DNA of 64,000 nt, taken from contig NZ_CP049863.1 of the NCBI RefSeq assembly GCF_011299575.1, forward strand, positions 2,542,001 through 2,606,000, read 5' to 3'. This DNA is from Leucobacter viscericola (GTDB taxonomy: Bacteria; Actinomycetota; Actinomycetes; Actinomycetales; Microbacteriaceae). How positions within the stretch are numbered: the stretch's first letter is position 1; every line of letters begins with the position of its first letter. A program made the translations under genes and the position numbers. The notes under the pieces are model-generated. The model had not been told where the DNA came from, did not search any database, and was given only the letters and a program-made list of their open reading frames with translations. This document shows positions 50,153 to 58,878 of the stretch, piece after piece.

Positions 50153-51301
50153 CTACCAGGCGCGGTGCGTCTCCAACAAAAACGGCGACGGTGCTTGCCC
50201 GCGTCCCATGGCGGCGTCGGCAAGCACGCGCCCAATTGCGGGGGCGAACTTGAAGCCGTGACCCGAGAACCCAGCGCCCACGGTGATCGGCCCGACCGTG
50301 TCGAGCACGAAGTCGCCCGATGCCGTTGACGTGTAGGTGCAGCTGATCTCGGCAGCGGTATCGGGGTCGAGCCCGGGGAACCACTCCGAGACATAGGTGC
50401 GTAGCTGGGAGCGTAGGCGCTCCGTCGAGTGGAACGTGCGCGCATCGGGGTCTACCTCGTCACCCACGCAGTGGAACCCCACTTTGGTTCCCTCGCCGGG
50501 GCTCGGCATGCCGTACACATCCGCGCCGAACTCATCGAGCAATTCTGCGCCGAGCAGGTGGTTAAAGGAGGGCCACACCAGATCGTTTGAGCGTGGCGCA
50601 AAGTGTGCGGGGTGCTCCTCGGTCACTGTGAGTGTGGGGAGGTCGATGATGCCGCGCAGCAGCGGCTCTGACCAGGCGCCCGCGGTGACCGTGACGTGGG
50701 CTGCGAAGAGATCTTGCACGGGTCCGTCGACGCCCTCGACGCCCGAGGGGTGCTGAACCGTGACGTAGGCTCCGTCAGCGAGCGGATCAATTTCCAGTAC
50801 CTTCACGCCGCGCTGAATATCGGCTCCCGCTGCCACGGCGGCTGCGCTAAACGCATCGAGCGCGCGCGAGGCGAAGATGATTCCGGCCTCGCGTCCGATC
50901 AGCACGTTGCCCTCAAACTTCATGCCGGTCCAGTGCGCGGCCGCTTCGTCAGCGCACATCACGGAGATATCGGCGCCGCGGGCTTGCAGCGCATCGTGCG
51001 CGGCCGTGATTCGCTCGGGATCGCCGTGTGTTACGAGCCCGTGGAGCCCGAGAAGCTGGGTGCCCGATCCTGATTCAAGTTCTCGCCACAGCGCAGAAGC
51101 TTCGGTGAAGAGGTCGAGGTAGTGATCCTCGCTGTACGCGTTGTTGAGATTGCGAGTCGAGCCGTGGGAGGCCCCGTTTGTGTGGTGCGCCCCGAAGCGT
51201 TCAAGCAACAGCACACTCTCGCCGCGGCTTGCGAGCTGCCAGGTGGTTGCGAGGCCCATGACGCCCCCGCCAATAACGATGTGGTCGTACTGCTTGGTCA
51301 T
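50153..51301 (-). CDS. Sarcosine oxidase/N-methyltryptophan oxidase-like flavoenzyme
   Basis: The 382-residue DAO-family oxidase removes methyl or amino groups from secondary amino acids, yielding H2O2. The FAD motif IVIGGGVMGLATTWQLASRG is at the N-terminus, followed by the MSOX-type NGASHGSTRNLNNAYSED. KVGFHCVGDEVDPDAR and a cysteine in AEISCTYTSTASGDFVLD align with the covalent-flavin site of monomeric sarcosine oxidases. ATG 51301 has GAAGGA upstream. It is convergent with the AhpD-like gene; peroxide from this enzyme could be what that protein handles. Confidence 0.87.
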   Translation of the reverse strand: MTKQYDHIVIGGGVMGLATTWQLASRGESVLLLERFGAHHTNGASHGSTRNLNNAYSEDHYLDLFTEASALWRELESGSGTQLLGLHGLVTHGDPERITAAHDALQARGADISVMCADEAAAHWTGMKFEGNVLIGREAGIIFASRALDAFSAAAVAAGADIQRGVKVLEIDPLADGAYVTVQHPSGVEGVDGPVQDLFAAHVTVTAGAWSEPLLRGIIDLPTLTVTEEHPAHFAPRSNDLVWPSFNHLLGAELLDEFGADVYGMPSPGEGTKVGFHCVGDEVDPDARTFHSTERLRSQLRTYVSEWFPGLDPDTAAEISCTYTSTASGDFVLDTVGPITVGAGFSGHGFKFAPAIGRVLADAAMGRGQAPSPFLLETHRAW

Positions 51302-51375
51302 GCGGATCCTTCGCTGTGTTGGGAGATGAAGCACCTAGCTTGATCCTACGCCCGGCGCAGCGGCCCTTCCTGCGC

Positions 51376-51864
51376 CTAACCCTCAGGTTCTTCGTCGGGT
51401 ATCTCTACAAGGTCTTCGGGGGACCGCATCGGCCTGGGTACGCGCACTTCGAGCCCGTGTACGTCAGAGACGTCGGTGGGGTTGAGCGTGTAGAGAGGAA
51501 CGCCACGGGAGATCGCAGTCGCCGCAATGAGCGCGTCGAAGGCGCGCGCGGCCGGTTTTTTGCCACGAGCTCGCAGCGACGAAGCGACGCCGCCGAAGGC
51601 CCGCGCTGCGGCCGCGTCGAACGGCACGGGGTCAAACACCGTTTCGACCAGCTGAAGCCTGGCCTGCCGAGCGGCCTGTTCTGCCGGGTCGTTTGTAGCG
51701 AGAGGCCCGGCTGAAAGCTCGGCAAGCGTGACTGAAGTGATGGTCGGGAAAACCGGGAGGGTAGACGGGTCCAGTTGCTCGAGATCAATCACGACGGACG
51801 TGTCGAGAATCCCGTCATGATCCACTTTTTTGCGGGCCTGAGCCAGCCGCTTAGATGCTGTCAA
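51376..51864 (-). CDS. PIN-domain toxin (VapC-like)
   Basis: The 162-residue predicted Mg2+-dependent RNase has acidic PIN residues in GILDTSVVIDLE, TLAELSAG, ARAFDALIAATA and TLNPTDVSDV. The TTG 51864 start overlaps the antitoxin stop by 4 bases, giving coupled translation. A GTG about 14 codons later (VDHDGILDTS) is an alternative start closer to the domain. About 20 acidic residues extend past the domain (EDLVEIPDEEPEG). Confidence 0.85.
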   Translation of the reverse strand: MTASKRLAQARKKVDHDGILDTSVVIDLEQLDPSTLPVFPTITSVTLAELSAGPLATNDPAEQAARQARLQLVETVFDPVPFDAAAARAFGGVASSLRARGKKPAARAFDALIAATAISRGVPLYTLNPTDVSDVHGLEVRVPRPMRSPEDLVEIPDEEPEG

Positions 51865-52097
51865 AGGGACTGATCCACGATGGCGTCAATGTCGGCGCGA
51901 AGGCGCTTGCCATCAACTCGGGGTAGGTTTTTGAAGCGTTGAACCAGCTGTTCTGCATTCAGTGGCGCGCGCGGCAGTGGAACGACGCTGGCAACGGGCT
52001 CGCCGTCTTTGGTAATGGTCAAGCTTTCTCCCTGTGCGACTCGAGAGAGCATGCTCGCGCTGTTGTTGCGGAGGTCTCTGACGGTTACTGCGCTCAT
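51861..52097 (-). CDS. Phd/YefM-type antitoxin
   Basis: 78 residues. The N-terminal DNA-binding Phd domain reads VTVRDLRNNSASMLSRVAQGESLTITKDGEPVASVVPL. The C-terminal half (VQRFKNLPRVDGKRLRADIDAIVDQSL) should wrap the toxin. It is first in the operon, with a palindromic operator just upstream (52106-52123) for autoregulation. Confidence 0.9.
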   Translation of the reverse strand: MSAVTVRDLRNNSASMLSRVAQGESLTITKDGEPVASVVPLPRAPLNAEQLVQRFKNLPRVDGKRLRADIDAIVDQSL

Positions 52098-52105
52098 GGG
52101 ATGAG

Positions 52106-52123
52106 TGTATCACGGGTGATACA
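52106..52123. promoter_or_regulatory. Palindromic operator of the toxin-antitoxin operon
   Basis: TGTATCAC and GTGATACA are perfect 8-base arms around GG, 8 bases upstream of the antitoxin ATG. This is a typical Phd-family binding site. Confidence 0.75.
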
Positions 52124-52204
52124 TGCTTGAAAGAGAGGAGACCACGGTTTTCGAGAGCCATGTCGTAGAAGACTTGTCGGGGGTCTCCTGCCCCGAGGCA
52201 GTGC

Positions 52205-53605
52205 CTACTCCCCGAGTAGCTCGGGGAGTACTCGAAACGTGAGGGCGCTGGGGGCCGCGAGATCCGTTTCGAAGGCAAAGCTATAGGTGTCTGCTCGCTT
52301 GACGTAGATGCGCCGCACACCGTCGTTCATCTGAAAGTTCGCGATCTCAGCGCCGTTTCGGGATGTACGAATGCGGCACTTTCCCTGACCCTCCGAGGAC
52401 TGTTCGAAGTATGCATTCTCTTGGCCCGTGCCCACGGGAACAAACGTCACGCCGCACGAACCTTCACTTGTCTTCTCAACGAGCACATGAATCGGATCTG
52501 AGGGAGTGACGCTATTGTGGAGAGTCTCTTCGACGGGAAAATCGAGTTCCAGTAGCTTCTGGCTGTTCCCTCCGGAGACCGAGGAGGCGGCTGCCGTGGT
52601 TACGGGTCCGGGCTGAGAGGTGGCCTCCTGCACACACATCAGGGCAATGGTCGACGCGGCAACGACAGCTCCTACGGTCAGGAGCAGCTTTTTTGTCAGT
52701 AGCGGCGTGCTGCGCGCAAGCTCGCCGCTGAGCGGTTCTGCGCTCGCAGTCTCGGCTTGATCCAGCATGAGGCCACCCGCAGCGGTGCCGCCGAGTGCGC
52801 CACCAATCAGCACAAGCGACATGGTTCGACCAAATCGCGAGTTCACTTCGCGGGCTTCTGCGTAGACACTCGAGCAGGCGCGGCAAGTATCCAGATGCTC
52901 TGCAAGGGCGGGCTGGATCATCGCGCGTTTCGATGTTTTTGACGTGTAGTGCTTTGTGAGTTGCTGGCGGAAGTGCCTGCACGAGGGGGAGGCGTCCGAC
53001 TGTATGACCGCCCTGAGAAACTCGGCACGAAACCCGCGCTTAGCCCGGTGCGTGAGCGCACTGACGGCGTTCTCGGCAATCCCGAGAACGCCGCCCGTCT
53101 CGCGCTGTGAGTATCCTTCGACCTCACGGCACCAGATGACCAGTTGCCAGCGTTCAGGAAGGCGCTTGAAAGCGGTCGTGACCGTCTCGTCAAGTGTTCC
53201 CTCGTACTGGATGGTTGATTGGAGGTCTATCTGCTCCAGAAGTTTTTCTGGCTCAATCGTGATCGCCTCGGTGTTCGAGGACTGGTTGATCGCGACTGAT
53301 CGGACCGTGACAAGCAGGTAACGCCACATCGAGACGGTTGGACCCTTGCCAGCATCAATGGTGCGGATCACCTGCAAAAACGCCTCCGATGCGATGTCTT
53401 CGGCATCCGCTTGATTATGCACCATTCGGTAGGCGCGAGCGACCATGGCTCGGAAGTAACGTTGATGCAGCGTAGCGAGGGCTGTTTTGTCGCCAGCGCG
53501 GTAATCGCGCAGCAAATCGGCATCCCCCACCAGGGTGGGTGCCGAACGTGCGGCACCCACCTGAGTAGTCGATGATTGTGTTTTTACTTGCAAGTCATCC
53601 CCCAT
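52205..53605 (-). CDS. ECF sigma factor fused to zinc-finger anti-sigma-like and membrane segments
   Basis: 466 residues. Residues about 25-190 are an ECF sigma factor. Region 2 is HQRYFRAMVARAYRMVHNQADAEDIASEAFLQVIRTI. Region 4 is LPERWQLVIWCREVEGYSQRETGGVLGIAENAVSALTHRAKRGF. A ZAS-like zinc motif follows at about 205-250 (CRHF, then HLDTCRAC). Then come two hydrophobic stretches (MSLVLIGGALGGTAAGGLML and LLLTVGAVVAASTIALM) and a C-terminal domain of about 130 residues predicted outside. This resembles the membrane-fused ECF groups of actinobacteria (ECF52/53-like). It is 14 bases after the surface-protein gene, in one operon, and probably drives the promoters at 58677-58711 and 62562-62596. 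Confidence 0.87.
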   Translation of the reverse strand: MGDDLQVKTQSSTTQVGAARSAPTLVGDADLLRDYRAGDKTALATLHQRYFRAMVARAYRMVHNQADAEDIASEAFLQVIRTIDAGKGPTVSMWRYLLVTVRSVAINQSSNTEAITIEPEKLLEQIDLQSTIQYEGTLDETVTTAFKRLPERWQLVIWCREVEGYSQRETGGVLGIAENAVSALTHRAKRGFRAEFLRAVIQSDASPSCRHFRQQLTKHYTSKTSKRAMIQPALAEHLDTCRACSSVYAEAREVNSRFGRTMSLVLIGGALGGTAAGGLMLDQAETASAEPLSGELARSTPLLTKKLLLTVGAVVAASTIALMCVQEATSQPGPVTTAAASSVSGGNSQKLLELDFPVEETLHNSVTPSDPIHVLVEKTSEGSCGVTFVPVGTGQENAYFEQSSEGQGKCRIRTSRNGAEIANFQMNDGVRRIYVKRADTYSFAFETDLAAPSALTFRVLPELLGE

Positions 53606-53619
53606 GACCGTCTGTTCTC

Positions 53620-56600
53620 CTAGCTATCTCTCCGTGCGCGAGTCCTCAACCGTGCGGCCATCATGGCGCCTGCTCCAGTCAGCAGGGCCAGGATTGTCAG
53701 AGTTGCGGCGGGGCCAAAGTCGGCACCCGTTGTTGCCAAGGTGGCTCCCTCCGCACTCGGCGAGGGGGTAGACGGAGCCTTTTCTGACGTGTCCGTGGTC
53801 GGTTTCTCACCCGGATGAGCTCCTGGTTGAGCGGGCTTCTCACCCTTCACAAGACCAAACTCGTTGTTGGCTGCGTCACCCGGTGCGAGATGCACGTCCC
53901 AGATACTGCTTCCCGTTGTGAGGTGGTAGGGCTCCGGAGTCTCGAACGAAACCTCGTAATCACTGGCGGGCAACTGCCGGAACGCGAACGCCCCGTCAGC
54001 ATCCGTCAAGACTGAATCAAGGATCTTGCCATCGGGCCCGTGCAACTTAACTTCAACGGCGCTGAAGGGCTTCTCGCCCGCATCCCGAATGCCGTTTTCG
54101 TTGATGTCGTTAAAGATGAGACCCGTGATTGCGGCGGGGATCACCAGTACCGCAGTGAGCTCAGCGCTGTTATTCGCCAGGTTGAGCTCCGTATCTTTCG
54201 GGGTGGATCCCTCAGCGGTGAATACCAAGGCCTCAGCTGTAGTCACGGTGCCAGTAATCGTGATTTCAACGGCAGTACCCGGTGCGAACGTTTCGGGGCC
54301 CACGGCAGTCCAGGTGCCATCGTCGTTTTTTGTTACCGTCCAGCCCTTTGGAGCTGACACGACAGGGTTCGTGACCGACTCGGGAATCGTGAAGACAACG
54401 TGCGGAGTGGAAATGTCGTTTTCTTTCCCTGCATTCGAGATGCTGAACACCGCGCTGACTTCTTGTCCGATGGTGCCGACCGTAACCGAGACGCCCTCGA
54501 CCTGAAGATCGACCTCTTTCACAAGACCGAAGTCGTGTGTGGCGGTCTCTCCTGCGGCCACGGTCACGCTCCAAGTGGCGCCGCCGGGCGTCGAGATCGT
54601 TGATCCCTTCGGCTGTTCCAGCTCGGCGGTGTAGTCACCAGCGGGCAGATTCGGGAAGCGGAAGCCACCTGTGGAGTCGACGACGGTCGAAGCGACGACG
54701 TGGCCGTCGCTGTCGCGCAGCGTTACCGTCAGACCCTCGACCACCCGTTCGGTGTCTTGCCAGATGCCGTCCGCGTTGTGATCGTCAAACACCGATCCAG
54801 AAATTGTCGCTGGTTCTTTTGGCGTGGTGCTGAGTGTGGCCGCGTTGTTGTCAAGATTCGGCTCATAGTCGTTGCTGGCCGATCCCGCAGCGGTAAACGT
54901 GAGCTGCTCGACGGACTTCACGGTTCCGGTGATGTCGAACTCGACCTTCTCGCCACCGGCAAAGGTCTTCGGTCCTGTTGCGGTCCAGGTTCCGTCGCCG
55001 TTGTCGACGATCGTCCAGCCCTTTGGTGCACTCACCTTGGCATCGCTCAGGCCCTCGGGAATCGTAAAGATGACCACGGGCTCGTGGATGTCACTGCTGA
55101 GTTCGTTCGATACCTCAAAGGTCGCGCTCGCCTGCTGGCCGATCGTTCCAGAGCTCGCCTGTGTTCCCTTGACCTGCAGGTCAACCTGCTCGATAAAACC
55201 AGCGTTAATGTTGCGAACATCCGTGCCGAGGGGAACGGAAGCTCGAGCAGTGAATGTTGCATCGATCAGGGACCACACGCTCGAATCCGTGCCAGCCTGC
55301 TGTAGCGTCGGCAGCTCGTGCGATCCCGCCTCGAAGCGAACGGTGTACTCACCCGCGAGGATGCCTTTGAAGGTGTACTCGCCCTTGGTATTGGTTGTCG
55401 TGCGCGCCACTTCGTTGCCATCGGCGTTTTGCAGCACGGCAACGACGCCGCCAAGGCGGCTCTCACCCTCGGCCAACAGGCCGTCGCGATCACTGTCTTG
55501 CCACGCTGTGCCGCTCACCGAGGACTCAACGACGTTGGTCACAGTAACGTTCGAGAGCAGATTTGTTGTGAAGCCCCCTGCACGGCCTCCCGCGGTGTTA
55601 GCGAGCACGTCGCCAGCCTTGCCCTGAGGCAGCGAAGCAACGATGCGCATGGTCGTCGAGGTACCCGGAGCCATGTTGTCCCCGAGGAACCTCAGTCCAG
55701 TGACCTCCGCCATGTTTGACGGGCATCCCGGCTTTTTCGCAAAGTCGGTCGCCTCACACCAGACGATGCTCGCAGACATTGCCTGGGGATCGAGGTCCTT
55801 CTTCAGGTCAATGCGTGACTGCTCGTACGAGGTGTAGAGCGTCTGAGTATGCTGGCTGCCGAGCTTCTGCGACACACTCACGAGGTTGAGGTCGCCGTGG
55901 AAGGACGACTTGGGAGCGCGTCCGTCACCGTCGAAGGGCAACCAGTCGATGAAGTCGGAGGAAGGAACCTCTTTTGTCGACAGGTTTGTGATGCGAACGT
56001 CGAACCGAACTTCTTCGCCGGGCTGCACAACGGGGGGCGCTGATCGCTTCGCGACAGCGAAAAGAGCCGAGTTGGTGATTGTCGCGGATGCCTTGCTTGT
56101 TGCGGGCAGGGCACCGTCTGCGGTGGCGAGCACGTTGTTCTCGACCTGTGTGCCCTGGAACACGTCGGGGCTGGTCGTGGTTTCGTACTCGAGCGTCCGC
56201 GAATCACCCAGCTTCATCTCGCCCAGATTCCAGTGCAGCGTGGTCTTTCCGGCGGCGTCCACTCCGATAGTGGGATCACCGACGGCAACGCCGCCAACCT
56301 TCGAGGAGCCGGGGTAGTAGGCCAGTTCATCGGGCAACGTGTCGGTCATCTGCACGTTTCGAACGGGCACACTCAGTCCGGTGCTGACCGTGAGCGCCTT
56401 AATCCTCCAGGTGATTCTTTCCTGGGCCTCGTACTGCGTCTTAGCGGTGTTCGCCAGGGTCTTGGTGACCCGGAGCGGAATCTCGGTGATCAGCAGGGTG
56501 GCCGCCGAGCGGCTCTTTGGGCGAAGCACGTCGTCCTCCCACACACCCTGGCGGTTGGTCGTTTCAACGCGCACCTGGTCTGCGACGGGGCCGTCCAGCT

Positions 56601-58572
56601 TGCTGATGGGGGCATCTGGGCGTATCTGCAGCGCGACGTCGAGCCCGAGGCTCAACCAACCGGTCGCGAGAAACTCGGGAGTGGGTCCCTCGACTACTGC
56701 CCTGATCTTGGTGATCGCACCGGGGCCGGCTTCTGGCGCGTTGATGCTGTCGTACCACTTGGTTGAGTCGTTGTCGCCGCAGGTAAAGTCGGCCTGGGGG
56801 TTATCGTCGCTCCAGCCCGTGCCGTCACCCGCGTTGACCCCTCCGTTGCCTCCAACGCCGTATTGAATCTTCACGTAGCTTGAAAGCTGCTGCAGCACCT
56901 GATCGGGTTTGTTCTCGCTGCTGGTCTGCACGCTCACCGCAGCCGCACGGTCCGGGTCCGTTGTTGAGAAGGGGACCGGTGTTGTGTAGCGGTTATCGAT
57001 CGCCTGGCAGAGCACGAGCCGGTTGTCGATCTTGCCGAGCGGAATGTAGTTGGCGACGGCGCCCCTGCCCACATACTTCGAGCCGGGGAGCGCCTCGGGG
57101 TTCTCCGCAGTGAACTGCTTGTCGGAATAAAAGGCCTTTGCGGTCAAGTCGCCCGTAGTTTCGGGATTCTTGCGGGAGTTGAGCACGCGGTCGCTCTTGG
57201 CCGGCACCGAGAATGTGCTCGCTGCGGGCCGCACGAGATCGACCGAAACGACGTTCTGGGTGTTGGCGCAGAACACCGGTCCCGCGAGCGTCTCACATGT
57301 TGTTGTCTTCATCTGAGCCGCGGTTTTTCCCTGGCCCGGATCCCACTCTGAACTGCGCTCGAGTGCCGAAGCCGAGAGGTTGCTCACCTCGGCCGTGACG
57401 GTTGCCTTACTGTTTGTAAAGAGGGTGTAGGGCACGTGGATCCGGATACCCGCCGATGCAATGTACTGCAGGGCCGCGTTCTTCTTGGACGAATCGGCGT
57501 CCACTGTTTTGAGTGCTGTGCCGCCAGCTGTGTGAGTTGGGAAGAAATCAGGGCTGGTCTCTGTTCCGGTGAGCGTCATGTGCACGATGCTCGGATCGTT
57601 CACGTCGCGGGTGTAGCTGCAGGTGCCGGACTCCTGGACCGCGTTGGCCTTGGTCTCGCTGCCACCACTCCGTCCGGGCACGCTTGCCATGCCGCGAGTG
57701 CCGTCGCAGACGCTAATGATGGTCGTGTCGGGCGAGGCGAGCTGCGGAATGCGAATGTCGAACGTAATCGGTCCCTCTACAGAGGCGGATCCCCGGCCCA
57801 CGTACTTCACGTCAACCGGAAAGGAAACGGAGTAACCCTCGCGAGCCACACCGTCGTTGCCCACGATGACCTCGCTGCGGGCGTCCCAGGCTCCAGAAGG
57901 CGCGTGAATGGCAACGTCGAGCAGTGCGGGCGCAGCGGTCACCAGCGTCGCCGGTGCCTCAAGCTTGGTCGTTTCGGCAACGCCTTCCGCCGTGACCCGG
58001 GCAGTGGGGGCGACCGAGGTACCCTCGGCCACGGTTCCGAGCACGCTTAAGACCGGCGTGAAGCCGTAGGTGCTGCCGCTTTCCCGGTGTCCCAGATCAC
58101 AGGTCAGCACAGATGGTTCAGTGCGGCCGTCTCCCGTGAGCGCAGAGCGGAAGTCTTCGCTCGTGAGGCAGCCGCCAGGGAGGCCCTGCCAGCGGAATCC
58201 CAGGGGGAGCGGGTCAAACGTGACCGTCAGGTGCTGGTACTTGGTCTGGCCGCCCTGGCTCCCGGGGTTGTTGATCCCAGCCTCGACGCTGTAGCCAATG
58301 CTGTCTTGGACGCGGACCCTGTCGTTATCGGGGCCGGTGTCCTGCCCGCGGGAATCCTCACCGTCGAACGGGTCAGTGCCCGTGTAGACCCTCGTGATAC
58401 TTCCTGTTGTCGCTTCCGCGGCCTGCGCTGCCGTTGCGGGCGACATAAAGACGCCCAACAGCAGCATGAGCGCACACGAGAGTGCGAGTCCCATGACGAG
58501 ACCACTTTTTTCGCCACGTTTCCCGAGCATTCCTCGGATATTGGGCGCTGGTACTGTTCCACCAGAAAACAT
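53620..58572 (-). CDS. Large SdrD-like, LATTG-anchored surface protein
   Basis: 1650 residues from ATG 58572 (GAAGGGG 8 bases upstream; a TTG lies one codon earlier). The signal peptide core is GLALSCALMLLLGVFMSPATAAQA. Residues about 50-730 are a large beta-rich region with paired cysteines. Next come DUF11-like domains (VRNVQMTDTLPDELAYYPGSS; PGEEVRFDVRITNLS). Three SdrD-B-like Ca2+-type modules follow (GTAWQDSDRDGLLAEGE, GSVFDDHNADGIWQDTE, GLIFNDINENGIRDAGE), each but the last followed by a DUF11-like strand module. A Pro/Thr/Ser-rich stretch leads to LATTGADFG, a hydrophobic helix and RLRTRARRDS: a sortase E-type signal. First gene of the operon with the sigma factor; likely wall-anchored adhesin. 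Confidence 0.88.
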   Translation of the reverse strand: MFSGGTVPAPNIRGMLGKRGEKSGLVMGLALSCALMLLLGVFMSPATAAQAAEATTGSITRVYTGTDPFDGEDSRGQDTGPDNDRVRVQDSIGYSVEAGINNPGSQGGQTKYQHLTVTFDPLPLGFRWQGLPGGCLTSEDFRSALTGDGRTEPSVLTCDLGHRESGSTYGFTPVLSVLGTVAEGTSVAPTARVTAEGVAETTKLEAPATLVTAAPALLDVAIHAPSGAWDARSEVIVGNDGVAREGYSVSFPVDVKYVGRGSASVEGPITFDIRIPQLASPDTTIISVCDGTRGMASVPGRSGGSETKANAVQESGTCSYTRDVNDPSIVHMTLTGTETSPDFFPTHTAGGTALKTVDADSSKKNAALQYIASAGIRIHVPYTLFTNSKATVTAEVSNLSASALERSSEWDPGQGKTAAQMKTTTCETLAGPVFCANTQNVVSVDLVRPAASTFSVPAKSDRVLNSRKNPETTGDLTAKAFYSDKQFTAENPEALPGSKYVGRGAVANYIPLGKIDNRLVLCQAIDNRYTTPVPFSTTDPDRAAAVSVQTSSENKPDQVLQQLSSYVKIQYGVGGNGGVNAGDGTGWSDDNPQADFTCGDNDSTKWYDSINAPEAGPGAITKIRAVVEGPTPEFLATGWLSLGLDVALQIRPDAPISKLDGPVADQVRVETTNRQGVWEDDVLRPKSRSAATLLITEIPLRVTKTLANTAKTQYEAQERITWRIKALTVSTGLSVPVRNVQMTDTLPDELAYYPGSSKVGGVAVGDPTIGVDAAGKTTLHWNLGEMKLGDSRTLEYETTTSPDVFQGTQVENNVLATADGALPATSKASATITNSALFAVAKRSAPPVVQPGEEVRFDVRITNLSTKEVPSSDFIDWLPFDGDGRAPKSSFHGDLNLVSVSQKLGSQHTQTLYTSYEQSRIDLKKDLDPQAMSASIVWCEATDFAKKPGCPSNMAEVTGLRFLGDNMAPGTSTTMRIVASLPQGKAGDVLANTAGGRAGGFTTNLLSNVTVTNVVESSVSGTAWQDSDRDGLLAEGESRLGGVVAVLQNADGNEVARTTTNTKGEYTFKGILAGEYTVRFEAGSHELPTLQQAGTDSSVWSLIDATFTARASVPLGTDVRNINAGFIEQVDLQVKGTQASSGTIGQQASATFEVSNELSSDIHEPVVIFTIPEGLSDAKVSAPKGWTIVDNGDGTWTATGPKTFAGGEKVEFDITGTVKSVEQLTFTAAGSASNDYEPNLDNNAATLSTTPKEPATISGSVFDDHNADGIWQDTERVVEGLTVTLRDSDGHVVASTVVDSTGGFRFPNLPAGDYTAELEQPKGSTISTPGGATWSVTVAAGETATHDFGLVKEVDLQVEGVSVTVGTIGQEVSAVFSISNAGKENDISTPHVVFTIPESVTNPVVSAPKGWTVTKNDDGTWTAVGPETFAPGTAVEITITGTVTTAEALVFTAEGSTPKDTELNLANNSAELTAVLVIPAAITGLIFNDINENGIRDAGEKPFSAVEVKLHGPDGKILDSVLTDADGAFAFRQLPASDYEVSFETPEPYHLTTGSSIWDVHLAPGDAANNEFGLVKGEKPAQPGAHPGEKPTTDTSEKAPSTPSPSAEGATLATTGADFGPAATLTILALLTGAGAMMAARLRTRARRDS

Positions 58573-58625
58573 CAATTAATCCCCTTCGGCGCACCGATTT
58601 GCGCCTTCACGATTTGACCTATTGC

Positions 58626-58670
58626 GGCAGGCTTAATGGCTGCCTCAACGGTCCGTACCGATAGTACGGA
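58626..58670 (-). ncRNA. Structured 5' leader of the surface-protein/sigma operon (copy A)
   Basis: In the transcript TCCGTAC-TATCG-GTACGGA (58652-58670) is a perfect 7-bp hairpin. Seven bases later GGCAG pairs with CTGCC inside a 19-base element (58626-58644). The same two hairpins with the same lengths and spacing lie upstream of the gene at 62678, with compensatory stem changes. The rest of the leader to the start codon shows only the ribosome site. The function is unknown: leader RNA or paired protein operators. Confidence 0.6.
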
Positions 58671-58676
58671 TCCGAT

Positions 58677-58711
58677 AGAGACAGATGGTCGTTCGCGTTA
58701 TTTCGTTACGC
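58677..58711 (-). promoter_or_regulatory. Shared ECF-type promoter, copy A
   Basis: On the minus strand GCGTAACGAAAT (58700-58711), a 13-base spacer, then ATCTGTCTCT (58677-58686). An identical pair with the same spacer lies at 62562-62596. Spacers differ completely, so the two boxes are the conserved part. Taking ACGAAA and CTGTCTC as cores gives about 16 bases between them, an ECF-like distance. It drives the operon encoding the ECF fusion. Confidence 0.75.
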
Positions 58712-58878
58712 GAAACAAAGACATGCAGAAAACCCCCAGGTAACGCACGTGACTATCAACGGCCAGATTCCCCGAATCAGCCAGCTGCTCCCCATATGCA
58801 GAAGGATTGAGCCTGTGGCACAATCCCGTCGTTACAAGGGTAAACCGCGTTTCCCGTTAACCATCTGTGTAAAACGAA

